Shown here piece by piece: positions 46,101 through 55,660 of a DNA stretch of 64,000 nucleotides. Each line of letters starts with the position of its first letter. Position 1 is the stretch's first letter. Under the pieces are notes generated by a model, which saw nothing but the letters and a program-made list of their open reading frames with translations, was not told where the DNA came from and searched no databases. A program made the position numbers and the translations under genes. Source of the stretch: Roseibium aggregatum (GTDB lineage: Bacteria > Pseudomonadota > Alphaproteobacteria > Rhizobiales > Stappiaceae); NCBI RefSeq assembly GCF_014692675.1, contig NZ_JABFCZ010000001.1, positions 124,001-188,000 on the forward strand. Direction: 5' to 3'.

Positions 46101-46919
46101 ATGACAGAAAATACGCAAAATACGGCGGTACCGGCGCGTCCGGTGCTGCGCAAGGATCCTGTCGTTCGGCGGATCACCGGAAATGACGTTATCGATGCGC
46201 TTGCCGCGGGCCTGCGTGATTTCAAGGCCGCTCCGCAATACGGACTGGCCATCGGCATCTTCTTCGCCGTTGGGGGGATGCTCGTCATCCTGACCGCATC
46301 GGCCCTCCAGATGAGCTATCTTTCCTATCCGCTCGCGGCCGGCTTTGCCCTGATCGGCCCGTTCACCGCCGTCGGCCTTTACGAGGTCAGCCGCAGGCTT
46401 GCGGCAAACGAGCCTCTCGGCTGGTCTTCCTTTTTCGGCGTCATGTGGCAGCAGAAGGGACGCGAGATTTCCTGGATGGCCTTCGTGGTACTCTTCATCC
46501 TGATCATGTGGATGTATCAGGTGCGGCTGCTCCTGGCGCTGTTCATGGGGCTACGCTCGTTTGCCTCCTTCAACGAATTCGTCACCGAGGTGATCAGCAC
46601 GCCGGAAGGGCTGCTGTTCCTCGCCGTCGGCCATGCGGTCGGCGCGATCCTGTCGCTCATCCTGTTTTCGCTGACGGTGATTTCGTTCCCGCTGCTACTG
46701 GAGGACGACCGGGATTTCATTACCGCGATGATCACCAGCGTGCGATCCGTGGTGACCTCTCCCGTACCGATGATCGGCTGGGCGCTTGTGGTCACGGTGA
46801 CCCTGATCATCTCGATCGCGCCGGCCTTTGCCGGTCTCGTGATCACCCTTCCCGTGCTCGGACACACGACCTGGCATCTCTACAAGAAATGCGTGGCCCC
46901 GCCGGAGGACGTTTCGTAG
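46101..46919 (+). CDS. DUF2189 integral membrane protein
   Basis: A 272-aa protein with about six membrane segments and the DUF2189 pattern (DVIDALAAGLRDFKAAPQYG, GFALIGPFTAVGLYEVSRRL, ANEPLGWSSFFG). Family function is unknown. GGGAGG stands eight bases upstream of ATG. The gene is convergent with truA. Confidence 0.88.
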   Translation: MTENTQNTAVPARPVLRKDPVVRRITGNDVIDALAAGLRDFKAAPQYGLAIGIFFAVGGMLVILTASALQMSYLSYPLAAGFALIGPFTAVGLYEVSRRLAANEPLGWSSFFGVMWQQKGREISWMAFVVLFILIMWMYQVRLLLALFMGLRSFASFNEFVTEVISTPEGLLFLAVGHAVGAILSLILFSLTVISFPLLLEDDRDFITAMITSVRSVVTSPVPMIGWALVVTVTLIISIAPAFAGLVITLPVLGHTTWHLYKKCVAPPEDVS

Positions 46920-46923
46920 CCGC

Positions 46924-47727
46924 CTAGCTCTCAGCTTCCGCCTTATCCCGCTTCGCCTGCCGGGCGCGGGCGATGTCTTCTTCGGGGCTGCGGTAGTCGA
47001 CCCGGGTGAGATACAGACCGTCGGCGGGTGCGACCGGGCCGCAGGCCGTGCGGTCGCGCGCGGCCAAGGCGGCGCGGACGTCTTCCGCGGTCCAGCGCCC
47101 GTCGCCCACAAGGCGAAGGGTGCCGACCATGGAGCGGACCTGATTGTGCAGGAAAGACCGGGAGGCACACTCGGCGATCACCATCTGCCCCTCCCGACGC
47201 ACCGAGAAGGCTTCAAGCGTCTTTTCCGGGCTCTTGGCTTGGCAGCGTGTATGACGGAAGGTGGTGAAGTCGTGGTGGCCGACGAACACCTGGGCGGCTT
47301 CATGCATGGCGTCGGCGTCGAGCTCCGCCTTCACATGCCATGCCAGGCCCAGTTCATGGGTCAGCGGCGGCACGCGGTTGAAGATCCTGTAGCGGTAGGA
47401 CCGGCGGATGGCCGAGAACCGGGCGTCGAAACCATCGTGCATTTTCTCGCAGGCCAGAATGGCGACCGGATCAGGCTGGCAATGGAAATTCAGCGCGCCC
47501 ATGACCGTCTTGGCCGGCCAGTCCTTGGTCAGGTCCGCATGGGCCACCTGACCGAGGGCATGCACGCCGGTATCCGTCCGCCCGGCGCCGCCGACGGTGA
47601 TCTCCTCGCCGCAAAAGGCCTTGATTGCGCGTTCGAGCACCGCCTGGACGGACGGCCCGTTCGCCTGGCGCTGCCAGCCCACAAACGGCCGGCCATCATA
47701 TTCCACTGTCAGCTTGTAGCGCGGCAT
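46924..47727 (-). CDS. truA: tRNA pseudouridine(38-40) synthase TruA
   Basis: A 267-aa pseudouridine synthase with catalytic Asp in [19 protein letters not shown], plus [12 protein letters not shown] and [15 protein letters not shown]. It modifies uridines 38-40 of tRNA anticodon arms. Last gene of the def-marC-fmt-GNAT-truA run, 7 bp after the GNAT gene. Confidence 0.97.
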   Translation of the reverse strand: MPRYKLTVEYDGRPFVGWQRQANGPSVQAVLERAIKAFCGEEITVGGAGRTDTGVHALGQVAHADLTKDWPAKTVMGALNFHCQPDPVAILACEKMHDGFDARFSAIRRSYRYRIFNRVPPLTHELGLAWHVKAELDADAMHEAAQVFVGHHDFTTFRHTRCQAKSPEKTLEAFSVRREGQMVIAECASRSFLHNQVRSMVGTLRLVGDGRWTAEDVRAALAARDRTACGPVAPADGLYLTRVDYRSPEEDIARARQAKRDKAEAES

Positions 47728-47734
47728 TCCGGCC

Positions 47735-48274
47735 CTACTCGAATTCCTGAAAGGGCGTGGCGAAGGACACCTCGACGGGAAGATCCCGTTGTCCGGCCTC
47801 CGTCAGGGCGAGCGCCATGAAGGCGGCGCCCGCATAGGGTCCCTGAACCTTTCTGGCCAGGTCCGCATCGAAGCCGAAACGGGGATAGTAGGCCGGCGGT
47901 CCAAGCACCAGAACCAGGTCTTCGCCCAGGTCCTTCATGGTTTCCAGCGACGCCCGGATCAGCGCGGAGCCGATGCCCTGCCGCTGCAGTTCCGGCCAGA
48001 CGGAAACGGGCGCCAGGCAGGCGATGGAAAGATCCTGACCGGCGCCGACACCTGCAGGGGTGACACGGCTATAGGCGATATGACCGACCACCTTGCCTTC
48101 CGGCGTCACCGCCACCTGTTCCAGGATCAGCGCGCCGCAATGGCGCAGGGTATGCACGAGCCGCGCCTCGGTTTCCTGGTTGAACGCGGCGGTGACAAGG
48201 GCCTTCACCACGGCTTCGTCGGCAGGCACCACCGGCCGGATTTCCAGAGCCGAAGCATCAATTGCAGCGTTCAT
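47735..48274 (-). CDS. GNAT-family N-acetyltransferase (YhbS-like)
   Basis: A 179-aa acetyltransferase. The acetyl-CoA motif A is [20 protein letters not shown], with the YhbS-type continuation [20 protein letters not shown]. Substrate unknown. GGGAG precedes ATG. It is located between fmt and truA in the same operon. Confidence 0.88.
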   Translation of the reverse strand: MNAAIDASALEIRPVVPADEAVVKALVTAAFNQETEARLVHTLRHCGALILEQVAVTPEGKVVGHIAYSRVTPAGVGAGQDLSIACLAPVSVWPELQRQGIGSALIRASLETMKDLGEDLVLVLGPPAYYPRFGFDADLARKVQGPYAGAAFMALALTEAGQRDLPVEVSFATPFQEFE

Positions 48275-48305
48275 CCAATCAGCTCCCGTTTCGTCCGGAC
48301 CCCGG

Positions 48306-49244
48306 TCATGCCAGCGTATCGCCAATCGTCAGCTTGGCGCCGCGCTGAAATTCCTCGCCCGTCATCGGCTTCTTGCCGGCCCGCTGGACCTGCACCAGCC
48401 GGATGCCGCCGTCGCCGCAGGCAATAACCGGGGACCCGTCGACACTTGCGACTTTACCGGGATCTCCATTCACATCGACCAAAGCACTGCGCAGGATCTT
48501 GACCCGTTCCGCCTTGCCGGAAAGCGCCATCTCGCACCAGGCGCCGGGAAAGGGCGACAGGCCGCGGATATGATCATGCACGGTCTTTGCCGGAGCCGTC
48601 CAGTCGATCCGGGTTTCCTCTTTCGACAATTTGGACGCGTAGGTCACGCCGTCTTCCGCCTGGGGCGTTTCGGTCAAGGCGCCGCGCGACAGGGCGGCAA
48701 GCGCGCGCACCATCAGGTCGCCACCGAGACCGGACAAGCGGTCGTGGAGTTCGCCGGCGGTCATGTCCGGCCCGATCTCGACCGTCTCCGACATGCAGAC
48801 CGGGCCGGTATCGAGGCCCGCTTCCATGCGCATGACCTGAACGGCGGTTTCCGTGTCGCCTGCCATGATGGCCCGGTTGATCGGGGCAGCGCCGCGCCAG
48901 CGCGGCAGGAGCGAGGCATGCAGGTTGAGGCAGCCTTCACGCGGGGCTTCCAGGATCGCTTTCGGCAGGAGCAGACCGTAGGCCACAACCACGGCCACAT
49001 CGGCGTCCAGGACGGCGAACCGTTCCTGTTCCTGCCCGTCCTTGAGCGAAACAGGGGTGAAGACCGGGATACCGAAGGTTTCGGCGGCCTCATGCACCGG
49101 AGATTTCTTCACCTCCATTCCCCGGCCCGCCTTGCGCGGCGGTTGGGAATAGCAGGCAACGACCTCGTATCCCTGGCCGACGATTTCCATCAGCGTGGGG
49201 ACGGAGAAGTCCGGGGTTCCCATAAATACGACGCGTAATGACAT
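48306..49244 (-). CDS. fmt: Methionyl-tRNA formyltransferase
   Basis: A 312-aa enzyme: [15 protein letters not shown], the folate-site [20 protein letters not shown] and the GLDTGPV loop, followed by the C-terminal OB-like domain. It formylates initiator Met-tRNA and works together with Def, encoded in the same run. Confidence 0.97.
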   Translation of the reverse strand: MSLRVVFMGTPDFSVPTLMEIVGQGYEVVACYSQPPRKAGRGMEVKKSPVHEAAETFGIPVFTPVSLKDGQEQERFAVLDADVAVVVAYGLLLPKAILEAPREGCLNLHASLLPRWRGAAPINRAIMAGDTETAVQVMRMEAGLDTGPVCMSETVEIGPDMTAGELHDRLSGLGGDLMVRALAALSRGALTETPQAEDGVTYASKLSKEETRIDWTAPAKTVHDHIRGLSPFPGAWCEMALSGKAERVKILRSALVDVNGDPGKVASVDGSPVIACGDGGIRLVQVQRAGKKPMTGEEFQRGAKLTIGDTLA

Positions 49245-49291
49245 GATGCCCCGGGCTGGTGCTTTAAATAATCAGCGCCCTTATTGCGTAT

Positions 49292-49924
49292 TTAGGCCAG
49301 TCCGGGCAACAGGGCTTTCAGGCTGCCGACCATCATTTCCATGGCGATGGCGGCGAGGATCATGCCCATGATCCGGCTCATCACGCTGGTCGCGGTCTGG
49401 CCGAGCACCTTGTTCAGAAGGGGCGCTGCGATGAAGGTTGCGCCCAGCAGGGCGATCGCTCCGCCCAGAGCAGCCACATAGGCGATCTCCTGGGTGAGCT
49501 GTTCCGCCTGACCCCGGAAGATGATCAAAGTGGAAATCGTACCCGGCCCGAGCAGGATCGGTACGGTCAGCGGATAGATGGCCGGATTGTCCTGCTCCGC
49601 GTGATGGGCCTGTTCCTTTTCGGTGCCGCGATGGGTGGAACTCTGTTCGCCGGACAGGAGATTGAGCGCGATCAGCAGGATCAGAAACCCGCCGGCAAGG
49701 CGGAAGGCATCGAGGCTGATACCGAAGATCTTCAGGATGGCGGTGCCGGACAGGGCAACGATCGCGCCGCCGACCACGAGGCCGATGATCACCGTAATCG
49801 CCACGCTGCGCTGGGAGGCGGGATCCCGGTCGGAGGTCAGCGACAGGAAAACCGGCAGGTTCGCAATCGGGCTCATGATTGCGAACAGCGCTGCGAACAT
49901 CTTCAGAAAATAGGCAAGATCCAT
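49292..49924 (-). CDS. MarC-family integral membrane protein
   Basis: A 210-aa protein with six membrane segments and the MarC/NAAT pattern (FAALFAIMSPIANLPVFLSL, SGTAILKIFGISLDAFRLAG, ILLGPGTISTLI). Function is unproven; the family was wrongly tied to antibiotic resistance. It is inserted between def and fmt in the same direction. Confidence 0.88.
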   Translation of the reverse strand: MDLAYFLKMFAALFAIMSPIANLPVFLSLTSDRDPASQRSVAITVIIGLVVGGAIVALSGTAILKIFGISLDAFRLAGGFLILLIALNLLSGEQSSTHRGTEKEQAHHAEQDNPAIYPLTVPILLGPGTISTLIIFRGQAEQLTQEIAYVAALGGAIALLGATFIAAPLLNKVLGQTATSVMSRIMGMILAAIAMEMMVGSLKALLPGLA

Positions 49925-49949
49925 GCAGCGCGCCCCCGAGCCGCTGTTG

Positions 49950-50468
49950 TCAGGCTTTCGCGGACTGCTTCGCCTGCTTGGCGAATTTCTTCATCACCCG
50001 GTCGCGCTTCAGCTTCGACAGGTAGTCGATGAAGAGCTTGCCGTTCAGGTGGTCGAGTTCGTGCTGGATACAGGTGGCCAGCAGGCTGTCCGCATCCATT
50101 TCCTGCTCGGACCCTTCCCGGTTCTGGAACTGGACCTTCACCCGGGCCGGCCGTTCGACATCCTCGTAATATTCGGGGATCGACAGGCAGCCTTCCTGGT
50201 AGACGGAGGTTTCCTCGCTCGACCAGACGATCTTCGGATTAATGAAGACAATCGGGTTCTTCGGCTCGTCTTCCTTGGCCACATCCAGCACGAAAAGACG
50301 CTGCAGGATACCGATCTGGCTGGCGGCAAGGCCGATGCCCGGTGCCTCGTACATGGTCTCCAGCATGTCGTCGGCCAGGGCGCGCACGGCGTCGTCCACC
50401 TTGGCGACCGGCTCGCAGACCTCGCGCAGGACCGGATCGGGGATGATGATAATGTCTCGTTTCGTCAT
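49950..50468 (-). CDS. def: Peptide deformylase
   Basis: A 172-aa metalloenzyme with all three motifs: [18 protein letters not shown] (metal Cys) and QHELDHLNG (catalytic Glu, two His). It removes the N-formyl group from new proteins. It heads the def-marC-fmt-GNAT-truA run. Confidence 0.97.
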   Translation of the reverse strand: MTKRDIIIIPDPVLREVCEPVAKVDDAVRALADDMLETMYEAPGIGLAASQIGILQRLFVLDVAKEDEPKNPIVFINPKIVWSSEETSVYQEGCLSIPEYYEDVERPARVKVQFQNREGSEQEMDADSLLATCIQHELDHLNGKLFIDYLSKLKRDRVMKKFAKQAKQSAKA

Positions 50469-50593
50469 GGGTTCCAAATAGTGAATGACCGGCCGCCGGT
50501 CAATGCGAAAGCCCGGCCGGAGCGGTATTTTGCAACGGTTCGTAAATGCAGGCAAACGCTGCATTTGCGACCGAATCGTTCTATGTTTGTTTC

Positions 50594-51775
50594 ATGCAGC
50601 ATGTTCTCTTTGTATTCGGCGGCCGTCCGTTCACGGTGCTTGAGGTCGGAATCGCCGGCGGTTTCTTCCTGCTCGTCCTTATCGTCTGGCTGATCTGGGG
50701 TATCCGGCGTCAGGTTCGGATCCGTGCCGAGGCCGATACCGCATCGGCAGAGCGCATCCACGAGCTGGAAAGCCATCTGTCGCAGCTCCTGAAGTCGCAA
50801 GGGGAAATGACCGGCCGGATGCAGACCATGGCCGAGGTGTTCGGCTCCCGGCAGTCTGACATGATGCGGGCCGTCAACGAGCGGCTCGACGGCATGGGGC
50901 ACAAGCTCGGCCTGTCCATGGCCGACACGACCAAGCGCACCCACGAGGGACTGCGCCAGCTGCACGAACGGCTGGCGGTGATCGACCGGGCTCAGAAAAC
51001 CATCACCGACCTGTCGGGCCAGGTGGTGGAACTTCAGGCGATCCTGTCCAACAAGCAGACCCGCGGCGCCTTCGGCCAGGGGCGTATGGAAGCGATCATC
51101 CAGGACCAGCTTCCGCCAACGGCCTATGATTTCCAGGCGACCCTTTCCAGCGGCGTGCGGCCGGACTGCCTGGTGCATATGCCCAACGGCGCGCCGTCGC
51201 TGGCCATCGACGCCAAGTTTCCGCTGGAGGCGTTCAACCTCATCCGCAACGCCAAGTCGGACGAGGATCTCAAGTACGCGAACACCCAGTTCCGCAGGGA
51301 TTTCACCAAGCACATCCAGGACATCCGCGAAAAATACCTGGTCCCAGGGGAAACCCAGGACACGGCGTTCCTGTTCGTGCCGTCGGAAAGCGTGTTCGCG
51401 GAACTCAACGAGAACTTCGAGGACCTGGTGCAGAAGTCGCACCGCGCCCGGGTGGTGATCGTCTCACCGTCGCTGCTCCTGTTGTCGATCCAGGTGATCC
51501 AGGCCGTGCTGCGCGACGCCAAGATGCGCGAACAGGCCCATCTCATCCAGGCGGAAGTCGCCCACCTGATGGACGACGTCGGCCGGCTGAACGACCGGGT
51601 CGTCAAGTTGCAGACCCATTTCGGTCAGGCCAACAAGGACATCGACCAGATCCTGATCTCGACAGACAAGATCACCAAGCGCGGCCAGAAGATCGAGGAC
51701 CTGGAACTGGGCGAGCTTCCGGAGACGGACAAGAAAGAAGACCTGCCCCGTCCGAACCTGTCGCTGCAGGGTTAG
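50594..51775 (+). CDS. rmuC: DNA recombination protein RmuC
   Basis: A 393-aa protein. An N-terminal membrane anchor (GIAGGFFLLVLIVWLIWGIR) is followed by a coiled coil (about 45-160) and the RmuC nuclease-like domain (QTRGAFGQGRMEAIIQDQLP, LAIDAKFPLEAFN, AFLFVPSESVFAEL). Implicated in limiting inversions or in recombination. It diverges from def. Confidence 0.93.
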   Translation: MQHVLFVFGGRPFTVLEVGIAGGFFLLVLIVWLIWGIRRQVRIRAEADTASAERIHELESHLSQLLKSQGEMTGRMQTMAEVFGSRQSDMMRAVNERLDGMGHKLGLSMADTTKRTHEGLRQLHERLAVIDRAQKTITDLSGQVVELQAILSNKQTRGAFGQGRMEAIIQDQLPPTAYDFQATLSSGVRPDCLVHMPNGAPSLAIDAKFPLEAFNLIRNAKSDEDLKYANTQFRRDFTKHIQDIREKYLVPGETQDTAFLFVPSESVFAELNENFEDLVQKSHRARVVIVSPSLLLLSIQVIQAVLRDAKMREQAHLIQAEVAHLMDDVGRLNDRVVKLQTHFGQANKDIDQILISTDKITKRGQKIEDLELGELPETDKKEDLPRPNLSLQG

Positions 51776-51783
51776 AACCTGGC

Positions 51784-52656
51784 TTATTCGGCTGAAAGCC
51801 TTCTGATCCCGGTCACATTTCCGAATTCGTTTTCCGCAATCCGCGCAACCGCCCGGTCCAATGGTTCGCTGGCAACGGTCATGGTGTGGCCGTTGGCGTG
51901 AAGCAGGCGGTTCGGGCCCTGGACGATGCCGACATGGCCTTTCCAGAAAACGAGATCGCCACGTTGGAGCGCATCGAGATCCGACGCTTCGACCGGTTCC
52001 CCTGCTCCCGCTGCCTGCATGTCGCTGTCGCGCGGGACATCATGACCGCCGGCCTGTGCGGCGAGCTGGACGAGGGCCGAGCAATCGAGACCCAGGCTTG
52101 TGCGCCCGCCCCAGAGATAGGGGGTGCCGAGAAATTCCTCGGCGACGGCGACCCAATCCTGCTCAAACCGATCCAGACCGGCGAGATGGCGGGCGACGAC
52201 GGCGGAACCGTCGCTCAAAAGCGCGTAATCCAGGCCACGGGTCGTCGCGCTTCCCATGACGGTGACCTTCGATCCCATGGAGATCAGGCCGAGCGGCGGA
52301 AATTTGAGGTCCGGACCGGGATAGCGGTAGGTACGCAGCGCCCGCACGATATGGGTTGGGGCTTCGGGAACGCCGACACCGTCGGAGGAAAACCAGCCGA
52401 TATAACCGTCGGTCTCCAGCTGTCCCCAGGCCCAGCCTTCCATCGTTTCCTCAAAGACCGTAACGGTCTCACCGAACAGAAGTTCGGTGTCGATCGGCTT
52501 GTCGCTCCTGGGCTCGGCGCGCATGGCGAGCCGGTCTGCGGTGACCTGCGCTATCGTCCCGTCGACGAAGCGGTCGGCCTGAACGCGCCCCTCGTAGGCG
52601 CGGGCGGCAAGATCCGGCCTGACGGGGTGTAGACGGCGGTCGAAATTTTCAGACAT
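51784..52656 (-). CDS. NlpC/P60-family C40 peptidase with SH3-like repeats
   Basis: A 290-aa protein. Residues about 45-165 hold SH3b-like segments (LAMRAEPRSDKPIDTELLFG, GWAWGQLETDGYIGWF). The C-terminal NlpC/P60 domain has catalytic Cys in GLDCSALVQ, His in WKGHVGIVQG and a third polar His in LLHANGH. It should cut peptidoglycan stem peptides. No signal peptide is visible, so export would need another route. It faces rmuC. Confidence 0.9.
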   Translation of the reverse strand: MSENFDRRLHPVRPDLAARAYEGRVQADRFVDGTIAQVTADRLAMRAEPRSDKPIDTELLFGETVTVFEETMEGWAWGQLETDGYIGWFSSDGVGVPEAPTHIVRALRTYRYPGPDLKFPPLGLISMGSKVTVMGSATTRGLDYALLSDGSAVVARHLAGLDRFEQDWVAVAEEFLGTPYLWGGRTSLGLDCSALVQLAAQAGGHDVPRDSDMQAAGAGEPVEASDLDALQRGDLVFWKGHVGIVQGPNRLLHANGHTMTVASEPLDRAVARIAENEFGNVTGIRRLSAE

Positions 52657-52737
52657 GTCCTGATCCTGGAACGGCAAGCGTATAGCATGTCGCGTTCATT
52701 CGCATTCACGCCCCCTGCTCTCCTGAATTGTTTTGCC

Positions 52738-52782
52738 GCATGTCTTTATCCCAAAACCGGTACCCACTTTTGGGAGACATGC
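52738..52782. repeat. Palindromic intergenic repeat of a rhizobial type
   Basis: A 45-bp dyad with outer arms GCATGTC/GACATGC and inner arms CCCAAAA/TTTTGGG around a CCGGTACCCAC-type loop. Similar short palindromes with AAAACCGGT cores and CATGTC/GACATG ends occur widely in Hyphomicrobiales intergenic DNA (from memory). A partial copy of the outer arm (AGCATGTCGCG) lies at about 52684-52694. It sits just past the MarR stop codon and may end that transcript. Confidence 0.7.
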
Positions 52783-52783
52783 T

Positions 52784-53134
52784 TTATCTCGGCAGCTCGC
52801 GCGCCTTTTCGGAAACCAGATCGCCGAGATGCTCCAGATAAAGGGCGCCGTCGACGGTCCGGGTGATGATGACGTTGCGCTTGTCGGCCTCGTCCCGCTT
52901 GCGCGACAGGAGCCGCATGCCGCCCAGCGTATCGAGCGCCCGGGTGATCGCGGGCTTGGTCACGTTCAGCTTTGCGGCCAGTCCGCGCACCGTATGGGGC
53001 GGCGGCTCCAGGTAAACCGTCAGCAGGATGGTCAGCTGGCGCGCGGACAGGTCCTGTTCGCTGTCGCGGACAAGCGCCAGATTGACGTCATGCATCAGTT
53101 TCAACGCCTGCGATGCGCGCAGCTCGACCGGCAT
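52784..53134 (-). CDS. MarR-type winged-helix regulator
   Basis: A 116-aa protein with a MarR-like winged helix (LSARQLTILLTVYLEPPPHT, then LAAKLNVTKPAITRALDTLG, and the wing KRDEADKRNVIITRT). Short for the family; AGGAAGTTGCCGCCT precedes ATG. It lies 64 bp downstream of the aminopeptidase gene in the same direction. A weak dyad (AACAGGAAATTGTT, 53176-53189) precedes it. Target unknown. Confidence 0.82.
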   Translation of the reverse strand: MPVELRASQALKLMHDVNLALVRDSEQDLSARQLTILLTVYLEPPPHTVRGLAAKLNVTKPAITRALDTLGGMRLLSRKRDEADKRNVIITRTVDGALYLEHLGDLVSEKARELPR

Positions 53135-53198
53135 AGGCGGCAACTTCCTGTTCCATTCGATTTCAAGACTAACAGAACAGGAAATTGTTTCGGAGCCG

Positions 53199-54593
53199 TT
53201 ATTTTTTATCCGAATAGCGCTCGCTGACCAGATCGAACAGGCAACGGATGCCCTGCGCCTCGCCGCCGGCCGGTTTGCCGGGCTTGTCCATGGGCGTCCA
53301 GCCGTAGATGTCGAAATGCACCCAGGACTGCGCCTTGTCGACGAAGCGGGACAGGAACAGCGCTGCCGTGATCGAGCCGGCAAATCCCGCACCGGTGGTG
53401 TTGATGTGATTGATATCGGCGATCTTGCTTTCGAGGTATTTCATATAGGGCTGCCACAGCGGCAGGCGCCACAGCGGATCGGCACTTGCCTCCGATACCA
53501 GCCCGATCTCCTCCGCCAGATCCTCGTCATCGGTGAAGAACGGCGGCAGGTCGGGCCCAAGCGCGACGCGGGCCGCTCCGGTCAGGGTCGCCATGTCGAC
53601 CAGAAGATCCGGCTCTTCCTCGTCTGCCAATGCGAGCGCATCGGCCAGCACAAGCCGGCCTTCGGCATCGGTATTGCCGATCTCGACGGTCAGGCCCTTG
53701 CGGCTCGGCAGGATATCGCCGGGACGGAAGGCGGAGCCGGAGATCGCGTTTTCCACGCAAGGCACGATGACGCGCAGGCGCACGGGCAGTTCGGCCGCCA
53801 TGATCATGGCCGCAAGGCCGAGCACATTGGCAGCGCCGCCCATGTCCTTCTTCATCAGGAGCATGGCGCTCGACGGCTTGATGTCGAGACCGCCGGTATC
53901 GAAGATGACGCCCTTGCCGACCAGCGTGACTTTCGGCGCGTCTTCCGGGCCCCAGGTGAAATCCGCAAGACGCGGTTCGCGGCTTGAGGCGCGGCCGACC
54001 GCATGGACCATCGGAAAGCCCCGGTCCAAAAGTTCGTCGCCGGTGATGATCTCGCCGGACCCGCCGTTTTCGACAAAGAGCGACCGGATCTCGGCCGCGA
54101 GTTCCTGAGGGCCCAGATCGTTGGCCGGGGTGTTGATCAGGTCGCGGGCGATCTGGACGCCCTTGAGGATCGCATCGATCCGCGCCAGGTCGACGTCGGC
54201 GGGCGCCACGAGCCGCGCCCGGACAGCGCCGTTCTTGCGGTATTTCTCGAACCGGTAGGAGGACAGGGCAAATCCGAGAACCGCGAATTCGGGATCGGGA
54301 AAGCCGTCGGCAAGCGCATAGTCTCCGGCCGGAAGGGCTGCGACCAGACCGCCAAGGGCGAACGGATGAGAAAGCCCGTCCTCTCCGACCGCGACCAGCA
54401 GCGCCGAGCCGGCGTCGTTCGCGGCAGGTACGAGCAGGCTGCTTCCGGGGTCCGCCCGAAAACCGTTGCGCTTCGCCCAGTCCGCTGCCGGCTGTCCAAG
54501 CCCGACGAGGACGGCTTCCAGGTCGTCCTGCCTGACGGCAATGACCGGTGTCGGCTGCTGGGCTTCATTTTCGCGGATCAAGGCTTCACGCAC
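53199..54593 (-). CDS. M17 leucyl aminopeptidase family protein
   Basis: A 464-aa protein. The catalytic domain shows the metal-binding MKKDMGGAANVLGLAAM, GKGVIFDTGGLDIKPSSA, and the family signature NTDAEGRLVLADALALA. It cleaves N-terminal residues from peptides in the cytosol. Followed by a MarR-type regulator and an NlpC/P60 peptidase; co-location of M17 peptidase and NlpC/P60 genes is common in this order. Confidence 0.93.
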   Translation of the reverse strand: MREALIRENEAQQPTPVIAVRQDDLEAVLVGLGQPAADWAKRNGFRADPGSSLLVPAANDAGSALLVAVGEDGLSHPFALGGLVAALPAGDYALADGFPDPEFAVLGFALSSYRFEKYRKNGAVRARLVAPADVDLARIDAILKGVQIARDLINTPANDLGPQELAAEIRSLFVENGGSGEIITGDELLDRGFPMVHAVGRASSREPRLADFTWGPEDAPKVTLVGKGVIFDTGGLDIKPSSAMLLMKKDMGGAANVLGLAAMIMAAELPVRLRVIVPCVENAISGSAFRPGDILPSRKGLTVEIGNTDAEGRLVLADALALADEEEPDLLVDMATLTGAARVALGPDLPPFFTDDEDLAEEIGLVSEASADPLWRLPLWQPYMKYLESKIADINHINTTGAGFAGSITAALFLSRFVDKAQSWVHFDIYGWTPMDKPGKPAGGEAQGIRCLFDLVSERYSDKK

Positions 54594-54683
54594 GGCGGGC
54601 TCCCGACTGGTTCGATTTCATGCCTCACAGGTACGCATCCCGGGCCGGCTTGGCAATATCCCACATGATGCCGACTGGCCCGT

Positions 54684-54698
54684 TTAACCATCCATTAG
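54684..54698. promoter_or_regulatory. CtrA-like box upstream of tadD
   Basis: TTAACCATCCATTAG fits TTAA-N7-TTAA with one mismatch in the second half, 65 bp before the tadD start. CtrA controls pilus genes in Caulobacter; whether this site is used is inference. Confidence 0.35.
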
Positions 54699-54763
54699 GG
54701 TTAATAAACTACTGATTTGGGAGACGGAACGTTCAGTGAAGCTCATGTGTCGAGGTGTCAGAA

Positions 54764-55546
54764 ATGACCCAAACAGTTCAAGGTGAAACCCGGCGGCGCG
54801 CCCGCTACCTGCCGCTTGCGGCCGCGATGACCGCGGCCGTTCTTTTGGCCGGCTGCGCGTCCTCCAGGAACAACAGCGTCGGCACCCATTCCCCGAGCAG
54901 CAGCCTGACCTATGCGAAACCCGGCTCGAGTGCCGCCATGCGGGCGGTGTCGTCCTGGGGAAGCAAATACGAGAAGGACAACAAGGACCGGGCGGCGATC
55001 CTCGGCTATGCCAACGCGCTGCAGCAGAACGAGCAGATCGAGCAGGCCATGGCGGTCCTGCGCGCCGCGGTCATCTCCCATCCGAACGACCGCGAAATCG
55101 CCTCGGCCTACGGCAAGGTGCTCGCCATGAACGGCCGCTTCGACGAGGCTCTGAACGTTCTTCAACGCGCCCAGACGCCGCAGATGCCGGACTGGAAGCT
55201 GATGTCCGCCCAGGCTGCCATCTACGACCAGATGGGCAATCACGAGCGCGCGCGCGGGCTTTATCATCAGGCGCTCAAGATCGCGCCGAACGAGCCGACG
55301 CTGCTCAACAACCTCGGCCTGTCCTATCTCCTGTCCAACGAGCTGCCGGAAGCCGAATATAACCTGCGCAAGGCGGCAGCCCTGCCCGGTGCCGACAGCC
55401 GTGTGCGCCAGAACCTGGCGCTGGCGCTCGGCGTCCAGGGCAAGTTCGCCGAGGCCGAACAGGTCGCACGCTCCGAACTCGATCCAAGACAGGCGGAAGC
55501 CAACATCGCCTACCTGCGCGACATGATCGCGCAATCGCGCGGCTGA
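54764..55546 (+). CDS. tadD: Tight-adherence pilus TPR lipoprotein TadD
   Basis: A 260-aa lipoprotein. The signal peptide ends in a lipobox (AVLLAGCAS). The rest is TPR repeats, for example EQAMAVLRAAVISHPNDREI, FDEALNVLQRAQTPQ and ARGLYHQALKIAPNEPTLLN. TadD is an accessory of the Flp pilus machine and helps secretin assembly. GAGG precedes the ATG; a GTG three codons upstream is possible. Unlike the usual order it is convergent with tadC. Confidence 0.88.
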   Translation: MTQTVQGETRRRARYLPLAAAMTAAVLLAGCASSRNNSVGTHSPSSSLTYAKPGSSAAMRAVSSWGSKYEKDNKDRAAILGYANALQQNEQIEQAMAVLRAAVISHPNDREIASAYGKVLAMNGRFDEALNVLQRAQTPQMPDWKLMSAQAAIYDQMGNHERARGLYHQALKIAPNEPTLLNNLGLSYLLSNELPEAEYNLRKAAALPGADSRVRQNLALALGVQGKFAEAEQVARSELDPRQAEANIAYLRDMIAQSRG

Positions 55547-55585
55547 TCAGCCTTAAACAAAAATGGTGAGAATTGTTGAACCGGC

Positions 55586-55614
55586 GGGCGCGCGATCCTT
55601 CGTGCGCCCCGCTT
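55586..55614 (+). terminator. Terminator of tadD
   Basis: GGGCGCGCGA and TCGTGCGCCC pair as a 10-bp stem (one G-T) around a TCCT loop and are followed by CGCTTTT. It lies about 40 bp after the tadD stop in the convergent gap with tadC, and may stop both transcripts. Confidence 0.75.
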
Positions 55615-55660
55615 TTGTGTCTGCCTTGCTGCCGGGAAGCGCCTTACTTGCCGGGGCGCC

